NCBI RefSeq assembly: GCF_900496995.4
Contig: NC_044004.1
Span: 57,194,224 to 57,258,223, forward strand
Reading direction: 5' to 3'
Source of the DNA: Aquila chrysaetos chrysaetos
Taxonomy: Eukaryota; Chordata; Aves; Accipitriformes; Accipitridae
DNA: 64,000 nucleotides
In this document: in pieces, positions 12,501 through 24,218 of the stretch
Layout of the letters: each line of letters starts with the position of its first letter
Numbering within the stretch: position 1 is the first letter of the stretch
Notes under the pieces: model-generated
What the model was told of the DNA's origin: nothing
Seen by the model: only the letters and a program-made list of their open reading frames with translations
Database searches by the model: none
Position numbers and translations under genes: made by a program

Positions 12501-13790
12501 TAATACTATATTTTAAATTTCACATTTATTGTTATATTTATGAAATCTCTCTTTCCTCTAAGTAACTTAAATTCCTGGATGTTTCCTCCCTATTTTATGT
12601 GATTCTAATTGATTATCCATTATGCCAATAGTGTAATTAAAAAGACAAAAATCAAAGTTACTCCAGAGTGAAAAGGTGTCCTAGAGCTTTAGGTCACACC
12701 AATTTGGGGCGCTGGAGAACTCAACGATGTAATTAAGAAAGTCCTGCAGTCTTCATAAACATCCCAAGGTTATCCTCCCCAGACTTGTGCCTTTTTCCTT
12801 TCCTTGCCACTCCAAGCCCTGTCCCTGCCAATACCCTGCCACAGGGAATACAGGACCCTCACAGCTGGCCTCTGCCGTGCTTCCAGCAATCTCTGTCAGC
12901 CGGATACAGGATACTGAGGGTGGCTTTAATTTATTCTTTCCTTTTTATCTGGTGTAAAGGAGCAAAAGGGCTGAAACTCTCACCTTTTCTCTCTTCGTTA
13001 AGGATAATATATTCAGATCTCTCCGAACAGAAGTGCCTAGTACTGTATGTGTGTTGTACTAGGGAAAGAGTGTTAGCTCTTATATTGCTGGAAAGTCTAA
13101 CACATTTAAGTCAAAGGCAACAAAGTTTCTAACACTTCTTGCAGTCCCTGTCTTGGAAGAGGAATTGCTGCAAGAGGTACTATTAAAGACTGCCCAACAA
13201 GGGATTTCTGGAGACCATTTTTGTACACTGGGTATATCTTTTAAAAGGGTTTTTTAAATTGTTAGGAAGAGCCTTAGAATACATGGGGATCTGCATATAC
13301 ACGTATGTCTCTAATACCACTTAATTCCTCCAGTACTTTTTACCCAAAAGGATTTATCTCGTAGGCTCTGAAATAGACCTAGTGAGCAGGGAAGTCTGCT
13401 GGCTCAATAATAGTGATAAAAGTCAGATATCATAATGCTTCCATTTCATTAGGAAGCTATCTGTCTCCTGCTTGCGGCTGGTTATGACCCAGGAAAAAGT
13501 GGATACATGGCTTGATACAGCATAGAAAACATAAGCTATATATTAATGATCACATGCTGTTTCTATCTCAAAAGGACAGTTCTCTTGGTTGTACATTGTT
13601 TGATTTGGCGGTAGGAAGAAAGGGAATAGATGATTCGGTTCCTATAATTTGTAAAAAGCATCAACAATTTTAACCTGCATTTTCCCTTCAGTCATATTCT
13701 CATCTCAGTTAAAGCTTCTTGTTTGATGTTTTCCTGACTGACTATGACCATCCTTTAAAACACTTGAGATGAAGTCAGGTAGACGAAATA
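9561..13790. other. Non-coding DNA, no gene seen
   Basis: AT-leaning intronic or intergenic DNA. The block 12330-12660 is notably T/A-rich with no repeats identified. A palindromic ACGTACGT core is present near 11600. Open frames are short and unconvincing. Confidence 0.6.
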
Positions 13791-13798
13791 GAATATGG

Positions 13799-13825
13799 TG
13801 TACGTTCTAACAGCGTTAACGTACA
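13799..13825. other. Inverted repeat TGTACGTT...AACGTACA
   Basis: Perfect 8-bp arms at 13799-13806 and 13818-13825 flank an 11-nt spacer. It lies 58 bp before a second palindrome (13883-13900). No associated repeat family or gene is recognised. Confidence 0.6.
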
Positions 13826-13882
13826 TCAGTGAAGAGAATGGATTACCTCCCCATTCAACCTAAACTCTTTTTTTTCCTCAAG

Positions 13883-13900
13883 TGCCATACATGTATGGCA
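13883..13900. other. Perfect 18-bp palindrome
   Basis: The sequence TGCCATACATGTATGGCA is its own reverse complement. Such a dyad could be a dimeric transcription-factor site or chance; no context decides. Confidence 0.65.
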
Positions 13901-14074
13901 GACTAAGGACAAAGAGGATCGAGTAACATCAATTGCATGGTTCGGAGTACCATTTAGACTAGCCATGGCAGATAATTAGACAGGTAAAGCTTTTGGTTTA
14001 GATGTTTGTGTGTGTTGGTAGGAAACTACAGTGTATCAGCTGGTCTAACTTGGTCTCCCCAGTATCATTTTCAT

Positions 14075-14096
14075 GGGGGGGGGGGGGGGGGGGGGG
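14075..14096. repeat. Poly-G run (22 G)
   Basis: An uninterrupted run of 22 G residues inside ordinary AT-leaning DNA. Such runs are length-unstable and error-prone in sequencing, so the exact length is doubtful. Confidence 0.9.
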
Positions 14097-15854
14097 ACAA
14101 CTGCAGTGTTTTACCTCAAGTTCTAGGTTGAGAACCATATTTTGATAAGACATTAAAGCTCTTACTGTAAAGCCCTGCTACTTTTTCCATATATACAAGC
14201 TATATTAGTGTTCAGTCATATTGCTCAAGAAGAAAACAATACATCTAGCTAATCCCACATATTCACTTTGCATTATACCTTTCTTCCCATTTATTATAAA
14301 CTTTTCTCCCTGTGCAATAAATTGATCCTTTTTTTTCTTCCTTTTCAGTTCTCCTGATTCCAAACCTCTCACTAAGCTTGATTTGCTGCTTCTGCTGGGC
14401 CACCTAAACTATGCCATGTGTATTATACCTCAGGGTAGATCATTAATTCCTACCTCTTTGATTTAGCTGCAGTCTCAGTCAGATTCCTGCATCATTTTAT
14501 CTCCCTCGATTTTTTCTGGCAGTTTGAAACTCAGCTTTGGTTCTGCCTCCTTAAACATTAGAAGAAAGTACATTTCTTTTACTTTGACCTCATTTTCTCA
14601 CCTGACAACACTTGGCTGTTTTACTGATGTCTCCCCAAATCATGTTTTTTCCATTTAGTACTGAGGATAGCATTTCCGTGTTTCAGCAAAAGCAGCTATT
14701 TGCGTTCCTATCATGTTCAGAGTCATCCTATGCGTCTGCCTGTGCAATTCCGAGTTCAGTGCCAAAACAATTTGGGAATTTGTATTAGAGCTAGAAAGCC
14801 TTTCTACTATCTTGATAGCTTAGCTGTATTTGCTGTCACAATATTAATACGGGCCAGTCGATTCTGCATTCCTCAGTACATTTCTATGTTCCCTCTTGTG
14901 CTCTGGGTCACTGTTGGCCACTGGTTTCTAATCAAACATGTTCATATGCAAAGATACATTCATCAAATAGCTGGTAAAATTTCTGTTACTGTGCAAAAAA
15001 TTCAGATCTCTAACTTCCAGGCTAAACCTACAGTTCAACCACTTTCATATTTAATTCAATACTAACTTCCTTCACATTTTACTCATTTAATCCGAGTTCA
15101 CATTCATACTCTCCTCAGAGTCACGTCCAATACTCTACAACATTAGCCGTCCTTTCAGCAAAGTTAGGGTAATGTATCTTTCTTTTATCAAATACTGCCA
15201 CCAAAGCTTAATTGTTAATACTCTTCAGCTTAGATGGTCCACAATTGCTTGTCTCAGTAGTTTTAGCTCAGTGTAATGCTCAACAATCCACCACATCCAC
15301 TGCAGATTCATCAAAAAAAGCATCTGATTTAACAAAAGTGGAAGCTGGCCTGGCAACCCTGGAGATCAAAGTACATTAATGTATTTACAGGAGCTGAACA
15401 TGCAACCATACAATCTTCTACCATATTTAACGGTGTCAAGTGTATCACTTTTTATTCTGGGAGGCCATCTTTAGAGGTTTGTCCTTCAGTTCCAGTACCC
15501 ATTTAGTCCTCCTGAGTCCAGAAAGCAGATGACATGCTAGCTGTGGTCACGATTTCATTTCATTTTGTACATATCTATTAATCTTCAACTCTTATCAAGG
15601 GACCCAAACCACATCAAATTGTATCAATCTTCAGTTACTACTAAATGGAGCCACCACAATACTGATCTCCTCCATCTCCACAACCACCATCTATTTTCTA
15701 AATTAATTTATAGATCAGAATCATTTTCTCTAATAAAAAGCCATGACTGTGTCTATTACATAGCAGGGATGACTTAGGAGCTCATTTTCGTGGTAGCACT
15801 TTGCAACCCTCATCACTATACGCTGTAGAGATTTGTGCCTGGGAAGATTTTCTT

Positions 15855-15890
15855 CTCCTTGAAGAGTTTGCCCTCCTTGAAGAGCTTGCC
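15855..15890. repeat. Tandem duplication, 2 x 18 bp
   Basis: Two adjacent 18-bp copies (15855-15872 and 15873-15890) of CTCCTTGAAGAG(T/C)TTGCC differ at one base. The near identity suggests a recent local slippage duplication. Confidence 0.85.
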
Positions 15891-16557
15891 TTCCGAGTAC
15901 AGCTTCAGTGCATAGACAAAACAGACTGCGATAAGGGACCAGAGATGATAAAACCAAAAGGGTTTAGTAGAAAAGCAAAGGTCTTAATTTGCCACTTGGT
16001 CTAACCAAAGCCAAAGAGGAGCAGTTCAAAAGCTTCATGGCAGAGGATTTTTAGGGAGAAAGGCACAGGAAAATGAAACATCATTTAGTTGTTTTGATTG
16101 GGCGAGATGGTATTTGCCAGAGCAGGCAATAGGCGGGGCATCATGGATGTCACTACCAGCCCAGAGCAGGCAGCAGTTATTAGTTGGTGGCACGTGTGGT
16201 TCTGACAGATGGGGTGACACCGTCCTGTGGCCTGTAGGAAACTTTTCCTATTCTGCCTCCCTTTCCAGCCCTGACAGTTCTTCCTCAGTGTGCTCGGTCA
16301 TGCCCTGATGATGAGCGCTCACAACCTCAGCCAAACAGGCATTCTGGCTCATGGGAGACCTTCCCCTGTATTATCTTGGGCTTTGCATTAGTGTAATGCA
16401 CTAAGAGCTTTTATTTTATTTATTTTGGCTGGATAGTGGGTGTGGATTATCAGTGCATAATACTGATTTACTCCAAGGCTGTTGTGTGATCCTTTGCTTT
16501 ACAATCCAGCTACTGGTTGGAATTTCCCAAAGGCCTTGCACCCCCTGCAGCTGGGAC

Positions 16558-16615
16558 TAGATTTTCAGAAGATTTCTGCTCCCATGTAAGCACCTAAATA
16601 AATGTCAAGATTTTC
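16558..16615. repeat. Possible fragment of an old amniote interspersed repeat
   Basis: The sequence includes AGATTTTCAGAAG, TGCTCCCAT and GCACCTAAATAAATG, phrases I associate with an old palindromic repeat family common in turtle, crocodilian and bird DNA (AGATTTTCAAA...CACCTAAATA). The match is from memory and partial. Confidence 0.25.
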
Positions 16616-17348
16616 CCCTGCATGTTGAGTGCTGTGTGGACTGGCACTATGAGATTGGCTCTTGAAAACTGAGCCCTGTGAAGTGGGGATTGTGCTCTTT
16701 ACTGTTTGTGATGCTTTTTCAAATGAGACTTAAAATCATTCCCAGTATTTTCAGTCATTAGAGATCATAAAGAGCTATGTGCCACATAAATAATTACATC
16801 TCTGCCTGCCCCTCTCTCTGCAACTCTCTGTAAAGAAGATACTTCTTTCCTAACAGAGACTGGCTCACTCATCTGTGATGCTGAATCCCTACGGTTCATA
16901 AATGGCTCACCAGAGGCAGTGGGGAAGACTGGATCTATAATATAGCTGGCACGGGTGCCTGAAGTGGTGGCTCCATTTCCACAACTGATGCTTTACTTTG
17001 GGATCTATGCTAGTGAAGGATGCTGAGTTTGTACAGGTTATTATTTATGCCATTATGTCAGTCGTATTGTTCAAATGGATTCAAATAAATTAGTCTTTCT
17101 AAGACTTGAACCAATTCCTGAATTACTACATAAATTATTAAGTAATCTGCATTCCAACTTTTTACAGTACTGCCTGGTTTATAGTTTGGTAGGAAGGATT
17201 TCATGATGCAGGAACGCCACATTAATTTTACATTTAATAGTGATACTTCATTGCTTCTAAAACTTTTCACACTATCTCATTTCTTGTAGCCATTCCCAAG
17301 TCATGTTTTTATCTGCCAAGATGACATGTTCAAAGAGCTTTGGCAAAG

Positions 17349-17374
17349 CTTGTACGAAAAACTTGTATGAAAAA
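17349..17374. repeat. Tandem duplication, 2 x 13 bp
   Basis: Two adjacent copies of CTTGTA(C/T)GAAAAA differ by one transition. Confidence 0.75.
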
Positions 17375-17429
17375 TAGGATGTTGAGTAGCACTTCCCAAA
17401 TGTGAAAGAGATACAGCAGAGTGTTTTAG

Positions 17430-17600
17430 AGGCCAATTAATTATGGAATAATTCCTGCAAACTGTGGCAGTAATTAATGAGTGAGTAACATGCAGTATTT
17501 AGAAGTGAACAGCAGTTAGCAAACACTATGCATTGTTTTGTGACTGTAATACAAGAAACAGTCCTGTACTCATTTATTGATTATGGGTATTAACAGATTC
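17430..17600. promoter_or_regulatory. Candidate conserved non-coding element (TAATTA-rich)
   Basis: The segment contains CCAATTAATTATGGAATAATTCC, GTAATTAATGAGTGAG (two clustered homeodomain-type TAATTA/TTAAT sites), and TTATTGATTATGGG further on. It has no open frame or repeat. Such clusters are typical of homeodomain-bound enhancers; conservation has not been tested. Confidence 0.3.
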
Positions 17601-18300
17601 CCCTAGTTAATGATGTGTCTTGTGCTTATATCATCCAGTTCTAATCTGAAATGTGACTATGTATAAAAAATAGCACTTTCTTTCTTGCATGCATTCACAG
17701 GAGAGAGAAGCAAGTTTCCTTAAGAGTTTGCTTGGGTTGAGAAACCAGCTGTGATTAATTCAGGGAAGACAGCTGCAGAACCACACTGGCCGTTAGAAAC
17801 TGAGACTTTACTGCACATCAGGAAGAATGCATGATGCAACTGGAGGGCTCAGGTGGCTTTCCTCTTATTCCCCGGGGGGTAAGCAGGACTGCACCCTTTC
17901 TCTAGCCTTATGATATACCCTTTAAGCTTTGTGAAACAGTTCATACACAGCCCTGATAACAAGACGAATGCAACCTGTTCCATTAGCATATGATGAGGAA
18001 GGTCTCCCCGGCTTCTGTACACATCTCTGATCTGGCGCTGAATAAACTTTTTCAATTTGTGATTTATCAATGAAATTTTCTGCTAGCTTGTTCAATTAGC
18101 CTGACCAGCCAAAATCTACTGACAACATCACTGACCTGCAAGACCTGTTTTAGTACATCTCCATCAGCTCCTTCTGGGTTTAGATCATCAGGGAAGACCT
18201 TCAGGGAATGGACTGTTTCTTCCACTATGTTTGTACAGCACTTAGGACAGGAGGCAACCAATGTTAATTGGCAAGTCTATGAAATAGTTTACTTCATCTT

Positions 18301-18319
18301 AAAAAAAAAAAAAAAAAAA
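18301..18319. repeat. Poly-A run (19 A)
   Basis: Nineteen A residues. Nothing upstream is recognisable as a retroposed sequence, so this is treated as a simple homopolymer. Confidence 0.85.
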
Positions 18320-20695
18320 GATGGTGATGAAACATAAAAAGAGCAGAGACGTGACCATCAGAGCTCACCCAAATTTGGAGAACTGGACAAGGAAAAGTAG
18401 CATTTTAACTTCTAAATGGAAGAAAGCTGACTGTTTACATCACTAGCAACATATACAAGAAACCCAGAGAACATTTTCACATAGAGTGTCACTATGCTTT
18501 AAAACTCAAGGTTGTTTTAGCATTGCCCTTTAAAGATCCCAGAGAGAACCAGCTTACTGAAATGCATTAAGACTGGTGGTTTTCCATTAACTACTTCCAA
18601 TAAGATGAAAAAAGTAACTGAGAAAATGGAGCCTTTTGTAAGGAAACTTACACCTGCTACCCAGGGTGCCTGCCCATCCACTGGAGAATGTTTAGGTATG
18701 TTCAAACTGGCAAAAGTTGAAAAACACTGCTAGGACAGTGGGTCTATTCACTCCAGAAAGGCATGCAGAGATCTTGAAATGCACTAAATATTCTTAATGA
18801 TTACTTTTTAAGCCTTAAAGTGCTTAGAAAGATCATGAGCAAAACTTTTGGGTCCCAACTTCTGTGATTTGTCTTATGATACCCTATTTTCCAAATTGAG
18901 AGCATCCAGAATTTGGCTAGCAGTAGTGAGGACTTCAGCTCATCTGACTGCTCTGGGGTAGGTAGTATCTTCTTCCTAACTGTCTTCTGTAACATGTTGT
19001 GGGCTTGCTGTCCCATTAAGAACAAAACCTTACTACAAAAATAATTTAAGACTTGAAAGACTGACTCTTGAAGAAGGTGCTCAAGTCACAGCAGTCTTCC
19101 AGGCAACAAGCTCTCTTCCTGAGGGCACCTGTGTTTTGGTCTTCCTTCATGGCTACAGCCTAGTGGCCTTTGAACTGGCCAGATAGCACTTGGCACCCCA
19201 CTCTACATTGAAAAGGGCCTGCTTTTCAGATATGAAGGAACTGCAACAGTTCCACTGAAGTCAAATATGTGAGTGCTTGCGACTCCGGATGGGTATTTTT
19301 ATGTGTCTGAACCTAGTTGGTTGGACATTTTAAGACACACTAATCAAGTGTGTGTGTGCACCATTCAAAGAAAAAGCATGTGATTCATGCAGTATTGTCA
19401 AAATACTTGCAAGAAGACCGCTAATGAACTTAAGCTCCCATGTGTGTGCCTTTTTTTTTTCTCAGGCAAATTAACAGTCTTGGCAGGAGGTGTCAATCTG
19501 AACCCAAAAGAAGGTTCACCTTTCCTCACAATCCCTTCTTAACTTTAAAATAGAGGAAGTATCAACTATGAATTATTGACAGGTTGAGATTGATCTGTCA
19601 CATGGGCATTAAGAATTTATTGCTTATTTCTGTGGGGGAAAAAAAATGCTACTTTTATAGATGCCTAAACTGCTTTTATTTTGTCAAAGAAGAAAAAAGA
19701 CAAATGCTGAATGTATGTAAAAGCAACCATGGACTGCATTTCTTTTTCCTCACTTTCCTATGGAAAGGAGAGTGTTAAACTGCCATCCACTAAAAGCAGC
19801 GATTTTCTGCTGAGGTCTCCAAGTCAGTGAATTTACATTTCGTAAGAACACCCTCAGGGGCTTTCAGCTACTTTGCTTAAAAGGTAGACAGATACATTTA
19901 CAGCAGCGCATGCAGAGCTCCATGTGCTAACATGGCCACATAGCTGCAGATTCGCTTTCTAGCACATGTGTGTTAGGGGTGACTTAGTTCTAAGCAGGTA
20001 ATGCATCAGGACACTTTTATGTGTTGGCTGGGAATACAGTTCAGTAAAGAATGTGACTGTAATTACCAGTAACGAGGGTATAAATTTCTGATCCCTGCTT
20101 TGTTGGCTGAATTTTGCTAGTGTTTCTAAGCATTTACATTTTACAATTCCCTTATTTATAGCCTGAAATTCGGTACACTAGTTTTTCATGCATGTGAAAT
20201 GTTTTTTATTGCATGTGGTAGGAAACTACTGCCTTCACAAACTAGACTTTCATAAAAATATTATAACCAATTTAGTTTAAAATATTTTAATTATATAATA
20301 ATAGATTATTGGAGATTTTTAGTTGGAACACATTAATCCTATAGATCCTATTTTCCTTATTTCAAATAAATAAAAATGTTTTATCATTGTGTTCAAATTC
20401 ATACAGCTGCTACAAAAAAATAATTTGTAAATAAAAAAAAAAAATCTCTCCTATATTATCCCCCCCAAACTGGGTCATATCAGCTATGTGGAAACCAGGA
20501 AATCTGGCATATTAGATCATGCATAGTTTCAACCACCCAACATACAAGGGAGCATTTTTTCATTTCCATTCCAAAGCCATTCAAGCAACTTGCCTGTGCA
20601 AATCGTTCCATCCACTTCGGCGCCTGGGTTGAGTGAACAGGTTTTGGGGCCAGGCTGTCATTCACAGTGAGACATTTGGAAACGTGCCTTTCTTT

Positions 20696-20756
20696 GATGT
20701 TGAGCTCTCCAAGCCTAGACACTTGGAAGGTCTGCACGTTGCTAGGCTTGGACATC
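20696..20756. other. Stem-loop with 11-bp perfect stem
   Basis: TCCAAGCCTAG at 20708-20718 is the exact reverse complement of CTAGGCTTGGA at 20742-20752, with a 23-nt loop. An outer GATGT/ACATC pairing (20696-20700 with 20752-20756, sharing one base with the inner stem) could extend it across a 7-nt bulge. It is too short and irregular to call a microRNA precursor from sequence alone. Confidence 0.6.
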
Positions 20757-22566
20757 TGGACACAGAATAAAGATCTTCTACAAGTACTGTAATTGTGAAC
20801 TAATACTTGAATATTATATGGCTCCCCCACACATGGAAAAGTATCTGGGACAAAACTTGTCCTAATTCTCTGTCTTTTTCAGCATGCATCATACTTATAT
20901 CACAGTCTGGGACTAGGCTGCCCAGTCACCACAGTAATAATACATTCCAAAGCTGCTCCATTCTGCAGGTAGAGCAATGACTGGCTTCAATAATATTTTA
21001 CATCATCTTAAGAATAGCTCAAGTTGACTGAAGTCAATGCTTTAGGAGGTCACCTTGCCTCACTAGTCAAGTCCTAAATCAAATTAGCAAATTAATATGT
21101 ACCTCTGGTGTTGACTTGGCTTTCCTCGATGATGAATCAGGCCCTTTGTTGACTCTTGTTTTCTGAGCCAGAAGATAAAATTTCCAGGCCTTATTTGGTT
21201 TTAGCTCTTGACTTCAGTAGAGTTGCACCAGATTTATACAATTGTCAGGGAGAGCAGAGTTTGCCTCTTCATATTTTTCCTTGAAAACAACTTCAATGGA
21301 AACGTCTAAAGGTGAGTCTTTGATTCTGTGTTTAAGGGGTTTATCATGAAGGTGTCAGTGATACCTGACTCTCTTGGAAATATTTCCTGCAGGATAGCCT
21401 GTGGTTGGCCCTGAAGGGTCCTAAGGGCGGAAGGAGAGGAAAAAGCAGAGATCACAGCTCCTGTATGAACTGTCCACGGAGCAGCCTCTTACAACCCCAG
21501 GGCCCAACAAAAGCCTGCTCATCTTCTCCCACCTGTTTTAAAGAGCAAAGAGTATGAAATGAGGCAAGGAGGAGGTAGATCACAGTCCTGCTCTCCTCCA
21601 CTTTGTTACATAATGGAGTGAGAGTACATGAGGGTGTTCCTGGCCTGAAAACGTCAGTGAAAGCACAAGTATGCATTGTTAATTATAACATTATTTTCGT
21701 TAGCATACTGCGCAACTCAAACACAGCAGCAGCCAGAACCTGGCATTGACTTCAACCCTCTCTTTTCTGTCTTCAAAATGAAACTAACTTTTGACTTTTA
21801 CTACAGACATCACAACAGCAGGTACTCCTCATAGAAGAACCTGCACCATCGTCAAACTGTGGAGAAGAGTATATGGGCACAAATGAAGATACTCCTTGGT
21901 AGGCATGATTTCCCCCTCTGCTCGCCCAAACACATAAAACCTTCACCCTAACCGCCCATAAGGTCTGCATATAAACCGTGCATGATGGGATCTAGCACCT
22001 ACTGGACTATAGCCTGTTTCATTTTGGTTTTAACTGATGCACAATGTACTTGAGAAGTAATGTCAGGAATATAACGATTTTGTTTCAGAGACAGGAAGGA
22101 AAGCCCAGTTTCAGAGCTGACTTTCATTCCAGTGTCCAATGGAAGTGTTTTTCAAACTGAAAAAGTTAAGAGGGACATTTGGACATATCCACCACATGAC
22201 TGCTAATAGCCAGGTGGCCAACTTCCCTGCTTACAAGTGGAAAAGCTGAGTTTAAATTCATTGTCCTGCTTTTATCCCTACTGGGACTTTGGCCTCTGTC
22301 CCCTGCAGTGGATACCAGGAGTCTAACCACTGGCCTGCAGAGTAACTCTTTGGACTGGAGAATGGTGAACTGTTCACGCAACAAAATACCTCTGACAAGG
22401 CTGAGAGAAAGTGGAGAGGCAGGTTTATAGGCAGATGTGCAGTTTAAGTCATCTCTGCACCCAGGCTGGACAGTATATGGGGTCACCAGTGCCCCAGGTG
22501 GTCACACTATTTCCCAGGTAGTCATTTCTTCTCACTTCTCTTTTTTTCCTAAAAACTCCAGCCTAG

Positions 22567-22608
22567 CCCTGAGAAATTTTCCCTGAGAAATTTTCCCTGA
22601 GAAATTTT
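22567..22608. repeat. Tandem triplication, 3 x 14 bp
   Basis: Three perfect head-to-tail copies of CCCTGAGAAATTTT. Perfect identity points to a young expansion, likely polymorphic. Confidence 0.95.
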
Positions 22609-23305
22609 CATTGAAACCAACACAATTCCATGAAACATTTTGTATTTTTGTAAAATGCTGTATTTTGACAGAAGAATGTTTTCTAGAAGTTTTTTTTTCA
22701 AACAATTGTCATGACAAGCTCTAATGGATGCTAGGGGTGTTTTTAACAGCCCAGATAATAGAGAGAAACATCAGCACAAAAGCAACATCAAATCTTAGGG
22801 CCCAATTCTGGAAGAGCCCATTGCTCATATTGACACGGTGACTGCCAGCTGCAGTATACCACCTCCGATCATTACTCTGCCATTCTTACCATGCAATAAC
22901 AGAGAGTTTGGGTCAAAACATACCACCCTTCTATGCCATCACGGTAACTTTAAAAGCTGAAACCTCATTCTCTAAGTATTTCACCCAAGATACAAGGTAA
23001 AATTGATATAAAGAATGGAGAGCTAATGTTCCTGACCACATGGATTACTCAGAGATACCACATCCTATTCCGTGGTACCAGCAGCTGTGTTCCCCCAAAA
23101 CCTAAGCCACAAGTCTGAGGAAGTTTAGAAGAGACGACCTTTCATGCAGTAAAGAACTTTTCAATGTAATAGTGGAAACAGAAATCCTTTGTTTTCCTCA
23201 AATCTCAAGACAGTGGCTTTTCATCCTATGTTCAATCAGGGCTCAGCAGAAATATTTAAAAGGAGAGAAGAAAGGCTTTGTTTTTACATGGCCCTAAAGC
23301 TGCTT

Positions 23306-23326
23306 CTCCCTCCTCCTCCTCCTCCC
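23306..23326. repeat. (TCC)n short microsatellite
   Basis: About six TCC/CTCC units within a short pyrimidine tract. Confidence 0.8.
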
Positions 23327-23897
23327 CTGTACTTCTGACAGACTTTTAGGCTCCGTAACATCAAGCAAACTTTATTAGACTTGGATTCACCATGATTTTA
23401 TACGCAGGTGTCTACATTTAGAAAAACCTACTGTGTGCAACTTTGTACATTTAAGTGGATGTGACCTTCTTGAAAAGTCAGATTATTGTCTTATGCTTGA
23501 TTTCCGTGTGGTTTACACCAGCAGAAGTGTGATCAAAGACTAATTTGCAATATTCTGAGCAGTTTTTTAAAGGGGCAGAAACATAGGCTTCCCTGGATTT
23601 CAAGGTGACTTTTGGTTAGCTTTTTCTGCAGGTATTCCAGGTGTTGCCATTAGTTAGACATTCTGATTCTTGCTTTCTAATTATATAGTCCACAATTACT
23701 ATCACCTTCCATTTCATTTTTGACATGACATGATCTATTTGTAGATATATTTTGGGGACTCCAGGAACTAGAGCTTCAGCTAGGTATGATGCGACACAAA
23801 TTGCGTGTTGCAAATTATATGTTCAGGTCTCAGGAGCACAGCTTCATTCGTCAGCCTCCCAGGGGGGCTGGGAAGTGTAACAGCAACAGTCACTTAC

Positions 23898-24218
23898 CTG
23901 CTTGGTGAGAAAAAGGTATCGAGGCAGCTGGCTTCCTCCTGCAACCAAACAGGGGTGGAAGGACGCAGCCCACAATTTGATGGGCTGGCTGCTGCTGGGG
24001 AAGAAGGACACAGGGGACTCCTTGAGAAGGCCCTTTAGCCGGGAAAAAAAGCCCAACTTTCTAACCAAGTGTTGAGCTGAGTGGTAGAAGGCAACCAGGA
24101 CCCTCACGAGTCTTTCTGGCTCCAGTGGTTGCAGGCTGGGGCAGGAGAACGGGCAGGCAGTGGTGTGGATACCTTGTCTACCTAGGGTTCCAGTGTGAGT
24201 CAGCTGCACAGAGAAGAC
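23898..24218 (-). other. Exon-like segment on the minus strand (unconfirmed)
   Basis: On the minus strand a frame stays open for 321 bp, exactly 107 codons, between an acceptor-like ATTACATTGCAG and a consensus donor CAG|GTAAGTG. Both boundaries fall in the same codon phase, as for a phase-0 cassette exon. Against this, the pyrimidine tract before the acceptor is weak, codon usage shows no clear bias, and the predicted peptide (Leu, Ser and Pro rich) matches no domain I recognise. It could equally be a chance open frame next to a chance donor. Confidence 0.15.

Larger units (their letters stand above)
14097..17020. other. Non-coding DNA, pyrimidine-rich on the + strand in part
   Basis: The part from about 14320 to 15130 is noticeably C/T-rich on the + strand. 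No gene or recognisable LINE is seen. A short 18-bp tandem duplication at 15855-15890 and an old repeat fragment near 16558-16615 are listed separately. Confidence 0.55.
17601..23280. other. Non-coding DNA, no gene seen
   Basis: AT-leaning sequence. A particularly A/T-rich block lies at 20240-20460. Several TGACTTCA or TGAAGTCA motifs occur (19253-19264, 21024-21039, 21209-21223, 21744-21755), discussed as a possible old repeat family. A hairpin at 20696-20756 and a 14-bp triplication at 22567-22608 are listed separately. Confidence 0.55.
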
